From Bacteroidota bacterium (GTDB taxonomy: Bacteria > Bacteroidota > Bacteroidia > Bacteroidales > Prolixibacteraceae), in the NCBI GenBank assembly GCA_013203755.1, contig JABMPI010000291.1, positions 1-5,208 on the forward strand: a stretch of DNA of 5,208 bases, in the 5' to 3' direction. Below, one piece after another: positions 1 through 5,007 of this stretch. The number at the start of each line of letters is the position of its first letter. The first letter of the stretch is position 1. The position numbers and the translations under genes are program-made. The notes under the pieces are model-generated. The model was not told the origin of the DNA. It worked only from the letters and a program-made list of their open reading frames with translations, and made no database searches.

Positions 1-211
1 GTTTTACCTAGACTATTATAAACAATAAAATAAATTAGGATAAAAAGATCTTAAATTGTAAATTGCATTAAACTATGATAAGAACAATTTAAAATGCTGG
101 TTTCTATTTTTCATAATCGATAGATAAATCTCATCTGATTTTTTTTAATCAATACCAAAATTGACCCAATGCATTTATATAATTAAATACCTAATTTAAA
201 TACGAATAGAA
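1..211. other. AT-rich non-coding leader, no gene seen
   Basis: Stop codons are frequent in every plus-strand frame and no credible start or protein pattern is seen. The first 20-30 bases could be the last codons of a gene outside the window (one frame closes with TAA at 19-21), but nothing supports this. The stretch holds a 9-bp inverted repeat (51-59 with 84-92) and the first copy of a 16-base A-rich motif (19-34). No TAnnTTTG element is present. A TTGACC at 161-166 followed by TATAAT at 178-183 has a gap of only 11 bases, too short for a normal promoter, so the start of transcription for the gene at 212 is not resolved. Confidence 0.6.
51..92. repeat. 9-bp inverted repeat in the leader
   Basis: TTAAATTGT at 51-59 is matched exactly by ACAATTTAA at 84-92, with 24 bases between the arms. 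The stem is nearly all A/T and no T-run follows, so it is a poor terminator. It could be a weak hairpin, a binding site, or chance in AT-rich DNA. Confidence 0.3.
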
Positions 212-673
212 ATGAAATTAAAATTTTTGTCTTTCTTCTTTTTATTTTCCAGCCTACTCATAAATGGCCAGGAAATAAAACTAAAATCTGGGGTGGTGTC
301 ATCCGCCGGCAGTAGCAGCAGTGAATTGAGTGCTGTAAACATTTCAAAATGGAGAATCGGAGAAGTTCACTTAATAGTACTTCAGCGTGATAAGTTAAAC
401 GATCAACTGGCAACTACATGGGATGTAAGTTCTTACCCAAATCCTTTCAACAGTCTTTTGAATCTAAGTTTTCAGACCGAAACAAAAAATGAATTTACAA
501 TTTTGGTAATCGATATTTTGGGGAAGAGACAATTGTACAACGAAGAAAAAATAATTATGCCTAATCAGGTAATTCAACTTGATTTGGCTTTTCTGTCGCC
601 TGCATTATACCTGGTAACTGTTATTCCGAAAGACAAAAGTATTCAACGGATTTTTAAAGTACAGAAAAACTGA
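212..673 (+). CDS. Small secreted protein with T9SS type A C-terminal sorting domain
   Basis: The 153-residue product starts with a signal peptide (about residues 1-19: positive MKLK, then a Phe/Leu-rich core ending LLINGQ). Residues 21-70 are a short Ser-rich segment containing SAGSSSSE and an 'ISKWRIGE' stretch. The latter resembles the 'ISWTIGE' wording I recall from short Bacteroidota T9SS proteins. Residues 75-152 form a complete type A sorting domain (Por secretion tail type): YPNPF at 75-79, a beta strand then VIDILGK (99-105), LDLAFLSPALYLVTV (123-137) and the closing basic strand ending FKVQK. By family knowledge, such domains carry cargo across the outer membrane, where they are cut off and the cargo is anchored to the surface or released. 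Here hardly any cargo lies between signal and sorting domain. The ATG follows an A-rich stretch with no Shine-Dalgarno, which is normal in this phylum. The fibre gene starts 61 bases downstream without a clear promoter or terminator between, suggesting co-transcription. The sorting domain is certain in type; the function is unknown. Confidence 0.88.
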   Translation: MKLKFLSFFFLFSSLLINGQEIKLKSGVVSSAGSSSSELSAVNISKWRIGEVHLIVLQRDKLNDQLATTWDVSSYPNPFNSLLNLSFQTETKNEFTILVIDILGKRQLYNEEKIIMPNQVIQLDLAFLSPALYLVTVIPKDKSIQRIFKVQKN

Positions 674-734
674 TTTCATTGTCTTTTATCGAATATCAAA
701 ACAAATTCTTAAACAATAAAATAAACAAATCAAT
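674..734 (+). other. Short spacer between two probably co-transcribed genes
   Basis: The 61 bases hold no TAnnTTTG element and no hairpin with a T-run. This favours one transcript for the two flanking genes. A second copy of TAAACAATAAAATAAA lies at 710-725, ending nine bases before the fibre ATG. It leaves an A-rich, unstructured ribosome landing site without Shine-Dalgarno. Confidence 0.45.
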
Positions 735-3053
735 ATGAAAAAGATTTCTACATTTTTATTCCTGGCTCTTATTGCAATTAGCGGTTTTGCACAAGCTCCG
801 GAAGGTATAATCTACCAGGCGGAAGCCCGGGATAATACGGGACGTATAATTGAAAATGAAACGCTGGATGTTAAAATTACAATTCTGGAAAACGATTACG
901 ATGGAGTAATGGTTTGGGAAGGATTACACAGCGTTACAACAAACAAATTTGGAATGTTTGTTCTGGTAATTGGTGAAGGAACAAATACGTATGAATACCA
1001 GTTTGAAGAAATAAATTGGGGAAACCACACTCATTTTTTAAATGTACGGGTAAAAAAATCTGAAACAGAAGATTGGATTGACATGGGAACTACACAGTTT
1101 TTATCAGTTCCATACGCATTGCATGCTAAAACCGCAGATGCATTGGTGCCCAATGCAAACTCACTCCTAAAAAGCGCTGGTCCCGGAGTTTCTTCGCAAG
1201 CCTGGTCGTTGTTTGGAAATTCAAAATCAGACCCTGAAAAAGATAAAATAGGTACCACTGACCCTGCTGACCTTATATTTGTAACCGATAACATTGAGCG
1301 TTTAAGAATAACTAAGGATGGTAAATTAATTACTGCCGATGGAGTAGGATTGGAGTTGGGTGGAAATTTAAAAGTCCATGGTGATAGTGTTAATGTAGAT
1401 AAAGATTTATTTGTAGGAAGAAATGCTTATTTTAATGTAGATGAAAATTTCGATCCTCAGGGCGAAACAATAAACTATGGCAATTTTTCTGTAGAAAATA
1501 ATAGTGCTACACATCTCACCGGCACATTAACCGTAGATGGAGAAACAGATTTAAATAGTGATTTCAGGGTGAATAATTCAAGTGCAACCGGATTGTCCGG
1601 CACATTAACAGTAGATGGGATTACCAATTTAAATTCAGCCTTAAATGTTAATGGGGCAACAACAATTCAAAATACATTAAATGTAACAGGAAACTCCACG
1701 GTTAACAGATTAAATGCAAATGGACAGGTTACAATTGATGCAACTCTAGGAGATGCTGAAGGGACCTACGGAAATTATCCATTACAAGTACAGTGTAGCC
1801 AACAAGGTATTGCAATAAAACTTTCTCCAACATCTTCTGCACCGGAAAGAGGTAATAATTATGTTTCCTTTTGGGATGGTAATGGTATTGCCAAGGGACG
1901 TATTGAAGGTATGGATGGAGTACAGGGATTTGGTAGAAGTGTTGTAACAGCATTAATAGGAGGACTTCCTGATTTTGATGATGCATTTGATATGTCAGAT
2001 GATGAAAACCAAGGTGGACAAACAGTGGCGCCAGGAGCTTATTTTAATAATGATTATGCTTTTGGAGCACTTTCAGTAACTTTAGATTTTGTTAATTCAA
2101 TCATAAAATTTGGAGTAAATGTTGTTGGGGCATCTGGATTATGTTTGTCAGGAGACTGCGATGATGTAGTTTGGAGTGCAGTTGACATGTTAGTAAATGG
2201 AATTCAGCTGGGTAGTTATGTCGCATATAATGAAATAAACAAAGGAGTTGCTTTTGAATCGGGTGGAGCAGATTATGCCGAGTGGTTAATGAAGAACAAA
2301 GAGAATGAAGTTTTTGCATTTGGCGATGTGGTTGGAGTTAAAGGCGGATTAATTTCCAAGGAGTTTAAAAAAGCAGAAAAATACATGGTAATTTCTAAAG
2401 ACCCTACTGTGATAGGTGCTATGCCCAATGAAGCAGACAGAAAGAAATTCGAAAAGATTGCTTTTATGGGACAAGTTCCGGTTAAAGTAATTGGTAAAGT
2501 AAAAAAGGGTGATTACATCTTGCCTTCTGGAAATCAAGATGGAATGGCGATAGCTGTTTCTCCAAATACTATGGCAGCAATGGATTATTCGCGAATTATA
2601 GGAATTGCATGGGGTGAATCGGATGGTAAAAAATTATTTGAATACGTAAATATTGCTGTTGGAATTAATTCAAATGACATGGCTGGCCTTATTGAAAATA
2701 TGCAGTCGCTTATTAACGACATGCAAGTGGCGTTAGCCCAGGTTGTTCCAGATTTTCAACCTCAGTTGTATGCTGTAAACGGCAATTCTAGTATTAATTC
2801 AAATCAAATTACAACATCTCAATCTTTACAGGATATTGTTGGCAATAAAAGTAGTGTTTTGCAGTATTCGAGTTTAGATGAAGCATTGTTAAAAGCCAAA
2901 GAATATGGTGAATTACAGAACTTTGATTTTAGCCAATATCCATATCTTGCTGAAGTATTTGAAAACCCAAGTCCGGAATTAGCTGAACAAATGGTTGCAC
3001 ATTATTCAGAAGTTTTAAATAAGATAACTGCAATTATGGGTGGATCTAATTAA
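735..3053 (+). CDS. Secreted fibre-like protein with phage tail-fibre-type repeats and a tail-spike chaperone-like domain
   Basis: The product has 772 residues. (1) Signal peptide at about 1-19 (MKKIS..., ISGFA|QAP), with no lipobox Cys. (2) N-terminal domain at about 21-134, from APEGIIYQAEARD to the closing LSVPYALHAKTA (123-134). This domain is common in Bacteroidota secreted proteins and sits before tail-fibre-like regions. (3) A linker with W157SLFGN, G173TTDPADLIF and E188RLRITKDGK, wording usual in such fibres. (4) Short beta repeats at about 205-336, including two in-phase 26-residue units (251-276, 277-302) and then 11-12-residue LNV-G-type units. (5) Y376VSFWDGNG...GRIEG392. (6) A hydrophobic insert with C470 and C475. 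(7) A domain at about 509-645: SGGADYAEW, GDVVGVKGG (530-538), GQVPVKVIG (579-587), GDYILPSG (592-599), AVGIN. It resembles the Peptidase_G2/pre-neck-appendage type of intramolecular chaperone; whether it self-cleaves cannot be told. (8) A helical tail, 649-772. There is no T9SS sorting domain and no S74 domain. A trimeric surface or periplasmic fibre is inferred; the role is unknown. Confidence 0.85.
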   Translation: MKKISTFLFLALIAISGFAQAPEGIIYQAEARDNTGRIIENETLDVKITILENDYDGVMVWEGLHSVTTNKFGMFVLVIGEGTNTYEYQFEEINWGNHTHFLNVRVKKSETEDWIDMGTTQFLSVPYALHAKTADALVPNANSLLKSAGPGVSSQAWSLFGNSKSDPEKDKIGTTDPADLIFVTDNIERLRITKDGKLITADGVGLELGGNLKVHGDSVNVDKDLFVGRNAYFNVDENFDPQGETINYGNFSVENNSATHLTGTLTVDGETDLNSDFRVNNSSATGLSGTLTVDGITNLNSALNVNGATTIQNTLNVTGNSTVNRLNANGQVTIDATLGDAEGTYGNYPLQVQCSQQGIAIKLSPTSSAPERGNNYVSFWDGNGIAKGRIEGMDGVQGFGRSVVTALIGGLPDFDDAFDMSDDENQGGQTVAPGAYFNNDYAFGALSVTLDFVNSIIKFGVNVVGASGLCLSGDCDDVVWSAVDMLVNGIQLGSYVAYNEINKGVAFESGGADYAEWLMKNKENEVFAFGDVVGVKGGLISKEFKKAEKYMVISKDPTVIGAMPNEADRKKFEKIAFMGQVPVKVIGKVKKGDYILPSGNQDGMAIAVSPNTMAAMDYSRIIGIAWGESDGKKLFEYVNIAVGINSNDMAGLIENMQSLINDMQVALAQVVPDFQPQLYAVNGNSSINSNQITTSQSLQDIVGNKSSVLQYSSLDEALLKAKEYGELQNFDFSQYPYLAEVFENPSPELAEQMVAHYSEVLNKITAIMGGSN
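1485..1640 (+). repeat. Two tandem 78-bp in-frame repeats in the fibre gene
   Basis: Codons 251-276 and 277-302 are two adjoining 26-residue copies of the pattern F-x-V-x-N-N/S-S-A-T-x-L-x-G-T-L-T-V-D-G-x-T-x-L-N-S-x. At DNA level GGCACATTAACCGTAGATGG (1521-1540) and GGCACATTAACAGTAGATGG (1599-1618) differ at one base and are exactly 78 bases apart. Degenerate 11-12-residue relatives (LNVNGATTIQNT, LNVTGNSTVNR, LNANGQVTIDA) continue to residue 336. The periodic beta pattern fits a trimeric beta-helix or beta-prism shaft. Confidence 0.8.
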
Positions 3054-3132
3054 AAATATCTAAGTTTACTTATTATGAATTTTATTAATTTGGATAGAAA
3101 GATATTCTAACTTTTTGTACATATTTCAAAAG

Positions 3133-3167
3133 AAAGGGAATTACTCAATTAAGTAATTCCTTTTTTT
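3133..3167 (+). terminator. Intrinsic terminator after the fibre gene
   Basis: GGAATTACT (3137-3145) pairs exactly with AGTAATTCC (3152-3160) around a six-base loop, CAATTA, followed by seven T (3161-3167). The AAAG before the stem pairs with the first T bases and lengthens it. It lies 83 bases past the fibre stop codon. On the opposite strand the same stem is followed by a T-rich CTTTCTTTT, so it may also stop transcription running leftwards. Confidence 0.88.
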
Positions 3168-3241
3168 ATGAGATGATTTAATAGAATTTGGGTATTTATC
3201 AATTTATTACATCGAGAAATTTGAAGAGTAAAAAAGCAAAT

Positions 3242-3278
3242 AAAAACCGGGATGAAAATTCCGTTTTTTTTTTATCCC
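3242..3278. terminator. Second terminator, shared by the convergent genes
   Basis: On the plus strand CGGGAT (3248-3253) and ATTCCG (3258-3263) form a six-pair stem with one G-T wobble and a GAAA tetraloop of the GNRA type, followed by ten T (3264-3273): a compact intrinsic terminator. On the minus strand an alternative longer hairpin pairs GGGAT (complement of 3274-3278) with ATCCC (complement of 3249-3253), extended by A-T pairs, and is followed by GGTTTTTATTT. The minus hairpin begins inside the last codons and TAA (3274-3272) of the transporter gene. The element therefore probably ends transcripts from both sides; the plus-strand form looks stronger. Confidence 0.7.
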
Positions 3279-4201
3279 AAAAACGCCATCCACAACGGAA
3301 TAATAACCATCGATAGCAGAGTACCCAAAACAACAATGCGAGCTACCAAAGTCGTATTTAATTTATATCGAACCGAAAGTGCATAAGGCGTTAAACCCAG
3401 CGGCATGGCTGCATCAATTACCGTAGCTTTTAGAAGTGATGTTTCAAAATTTAATAAGATTAGGAATTCATAAAAAATAAAGGGTAAAACCAACATAGTA
3501 AAACTTACAAAGGCAATTACCCGATACCACTCTTTTAAGTTGCCAATTTTTTGCATTCCCAAAAATATTCCTAACGAAAATAATACCACTGCAGTAACGG
3601 AATCGGCAAACAGTTGAATGGTTTTTTCTGCTATGGTTGGCATTTTAATTTTAAATACTACAATAGCAAGGCCGACAAAAACAGAAATAAGTAATGGGTT
3701 TTGAGCCAAACTGAGTAACAGTTTTTTTGGTTGTAATTTTTCTTCTCCAAAAACTTCAATCATAATTATTCCCAATGTAAGCAACCAGAATACATAAATG
3801 GCAGAAATGATTGCGGCAACAGGAAGAATTTCATTTCCAAAGGCATTTTGTAAAACCGGCATTCCTAAATAGGCGATATTTCCAAAGGGTAAAATTAAAA
3901 ATAGTGACCTGCGCATTTTTTCTGAAAACCGAAACAATTTTGCGATCGGGAAAGCAAGAAACATACATAACACAATGTAGCTCGAATTGTAAATTATTAA
4001 TTTTGAATACGATTGTTCCCCAATTTCGAGGTGCATTAGCGAAGCAACCACTAAGGCAGGAAATCCAATATAAAGCGCATATTTATTTAGAATTTCAACC
4101 CAATCTACTGAACTGGCTTTTGTGCGCGAAAATAGTGTTCCTGCTAAAATTATCAGAAAAAGGGGGAGTACTGTTTTTACCGCGATTAATAAAGCATCCA
4201 T
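3272..4201 (-). CDS. AEC-family (auxin efflux carrier type) membrane transporter
   Basis: The 309-residue protein is very hydrophobic and fits the usual length and ten-helix layout of the Mem_trans/AEC family. Approximate helices: 4-24, 36-57, 67-89, 98-119, 125-150, 161-183, 193-216, 226-250, 257-277, 286-308. Family-type motifs visible are FGNIAYLGMP (106-115) in helix 4, NPLLISVFVGLAI (168-180) in helix 6, and AAMPLGLTPYALSVRY (264-279) in helix 9, the conserved region with helix-breaking prolines. Characterised bacterial AEC members move organic acids such as malate or malonate, and plant relatives move auxin; the substrate here cannot be read from sequence. The gene begins 8 bases after the stop of the upstream phosphatase gene and has no Shine-Dalgarno, so the two are very probably one operon. 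Family assignment is firm; substrate and direction of transport are open. Confidence 0.9.
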   Translation of the reverse strand: MDALLIAVKTVLPLFLIILAGTLFSRTKASSVDWVEILNKYALYIGFPALVVASLMHLEIGEQSYSKLIIYNSSYIVLCMFLAFPIAKLFRFSEKMRRSLFLILPFGNIAYLGMPVLQNAFGNEILPVAAIISAIYVFWLLTLGIIMIEVFGEEKLQPKKLLLSLAQNPLLISVFVGLAIVVFKIKMPTIAEKTIQLFADSVTAVVLFSLGIFLGMQKIGNLKEWYRVIAFVSFTMLVLPFIFYEFLILLNFETSLLKATVIDAAMPLGLTPYALSVRYKLNTTLVARIVVLGTLLSMVIIPLWMAFLG

Positions 4202-4209
4202 TTTTTAGA

Positions 4210-4815
4210 TTAGGAATGTATCCATTCGCCGTAATTAATGTGTGGTCGAATATCAGTAACAAACATATTGGCAGTTTTTGCGGCTGTTATTCCCAGGTCA
4301 CCATCTTCAAAAACCTGACAAAGCTGTGGTTCAATTCCCATAAGTCGGGCACATTCTAAAAATGTTTCCGGCTCCGGTTTGTGTTTGCTTACATCGTCAG
4401 CAGAAACAATAGCATCGAAATATTTAGCGAGGTTTAATTTTTGTAATTGAACTTCGGCACTTTTACGACTGGCACCCGTTCCAACTGCCATGGGAATTTT
4501 CCCATAATATTCTTTAACAATGGAAACTACTTCGTTAATTGGTTTTAACAAATGTGACAACTTCCAAAACGACTCTTGTTTTATTCGAACCAATACTTCC
4601 GGTTTTTCTGAAAGTCCATACTGTTCAATCACTCTGTTGGCAAATTCGATGGTGGGGCGCCCAGTTAATTCGTATATTATTTGCGGGTCGAAAATAAACC
4701 CATATTTCTCTCCTATTTTGTTCCATGTTTCTAAATGCACTGGAAGCGAATCGGACAACGTGCCGTCCATATCGAATATTAAACCTTTTGCGTTAGGATG
4801 AACTGATATTCCCAT
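4210..4815 (-). CDS. HAD-superfamily sugar-phosphate phosphatase, YqaB-like (beta-phosphoglucomutase family)
   Basis: This 201-residue soluble protein carries all four HAD motifs. Motif I is DMDGTLSDS with nucleophile D15 and acid/base D17; motif II is VGTG with T113; motif III is the lysine K146 in SKHKPEPETF; motif IV is VFEDGDLGI with E170, D171 and D173 for Mg2+ binding. Residues about 22-85 form a helical C1 cap. Wording throughout parallels E. coli YqaB as I recall it (MAVGTG, YFDAIVSADDV, HKPEPETFLECARLMG, VFEDGDLGI). YqaB dephosphorylates fructose-1-phosphate and 6-phosphogluconate, and its length is similar. In the cap, LTGRPT matches YqaB's NGSPT better than the R-containing GVSR segment of true beta-phosphoglucomutases, so phosphatase is favoured over mutase. 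The ATG at 4815 leaves a normal 14-residue lead to motif I. It is the first gene of a unit with the transporter downstream. Exact substrate is inferred only. Confidence 0.88.
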   Translation of the reverse strand: MGISVHPNAKGLIFDMDGTLSDSLPVHLETWNKIGEKYGFIFDPQIIYELTGRPTIEFANRVIEQYGLSEKPEVLVRIKQESFWKLSHLLKPINEVVSIVKEYYGKIPMAVGTGASRKSAEVQLQKLNLAKYFDAIVSADDVSKHKPEPETFLECARLMGIEPQLCQVFEDGDLGITAAKTANMFVTDIRPHINYGEWIHS

Positions 4816-4850
4816 TTGTTTTAATTTGATGCCAAAAGTAGTAGAACCAA
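4816..4850 (-). promoter_or_regulatory. Possible Bacteroidota-type -7 element for the phosphatase/transporter operon
   Basis: Read on the minus strand, TACTTTTG (complement of 4840-4833) fits the TAnnTTTG -7 consensus, 17 bases before the ATG at 4815. No TTTG-like -33 element is seen at the usual distance, so this is weak. The start codon region reads AAAACAAATG without Shine-Dalgarno. Confidence 0.3.
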
Positions 4851-4925
4851 CTGAAAATGGTATGGTTCGTTTGTATTTCTACAAAGATTTAAGACTAGCT
4901 TTAACCCGAAAAGTGCAATGTTTCA

Positions 4926-4971
4926 TTAAAAACATTTTTAAAGTGTATTTTATGTTTTATTTCAAATAAAA
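4926..4971. promoter_or_regulatory. Two short palindromes upstream of the GH16 gene, candidate operator
   Basis: TTAAAAA (4926-4932) and TTTTTAA (4935-4941) flank a two-base centre, and TTTTATTT (4955-4962) and AAATAAAA (4964-4971) flank a single C. Both are perfect and close together. The second ends six bases before the -7 element at 4977 and covers the place where a -33 element would be. A regulator site is possible, but pure A/T palindromes arise easily by chance here. Confidence 0.3.
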
Positions 4972-4976
4972 GAATT

Positions 4977-4984
4977 TATTTTTG
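4977..4984 (+). promoter_or_regulatory. Candidate -7 element of the GH16 gene promoter
   Basis: TATTTTTG matches the Bacteroidota -7 consensus TAnnTTTG exactly. It lies 23 bases before the ATG at 5008, which would give a short A-rich leader. The expected -33 position (about 4954-4957) reads GTTT, only a partial match to TTTG. The placement in a divergent intergenic region supports a real promoter. Confidence 0.45.
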
Positions 4985-5007
4985 ATTGAAACTAAAAACT
5001 TTTAACC

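Noticed and set aside
161..183. TTGACC followed by TATAAT as a sigma-70-type promoter for the gene at 212
   Set aside because: The gap between the two boxes is only 11 bases, and Bacteroidota normally use TTTG/TAnnTTTG elements. No such -7 element is present in the leader.
1485..1755. CRISPR-like or mobile repeat array
   Set aside because: The repeats adjoin each other without spacers, keep the reading frame and encode a regular beta motif, so they are protein repeats.
1031..2537. Several minus-strand open frames of 62-87 codons within the fibre gene
   Set aside because: They mirror the continuous 772-codon fibre gene. Their His/Leu/Gln-rich or Ser/Phe-rich translations are typical antisense shadows.
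735..3053. Prophage origin of the fibre gene
   Set aside because: The signal peptide, the Bacteroidota-type N-terminal domain and the neighbouring T9SS gene point to a cellular secreted protein. No capsid, baseplate, integrase or lysis genes are visible nearby.
3055..3106. Inverted repeat AATATCT / AGATATT just after the fibre gene
   Set aside because: The arms are only 7 bp, the loop is 38 bases and no T-run follows. A much better terminator lies 30 bases further on.
3811..4359. A 182-codon open frame on the plus strand
   Set aside because: It runs antisense across the 5' part of the transporter gene and the 3' end of the phosphatase gene, both of which have clear family motifs. Its translation has no domain-like pattern and an erratic composition.
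4520..4801. A 93-codon plus-strand open frame
   Set aside because: It is antisense to the cap and motif I region of the HAD phosphatase and shows no protein-like features.
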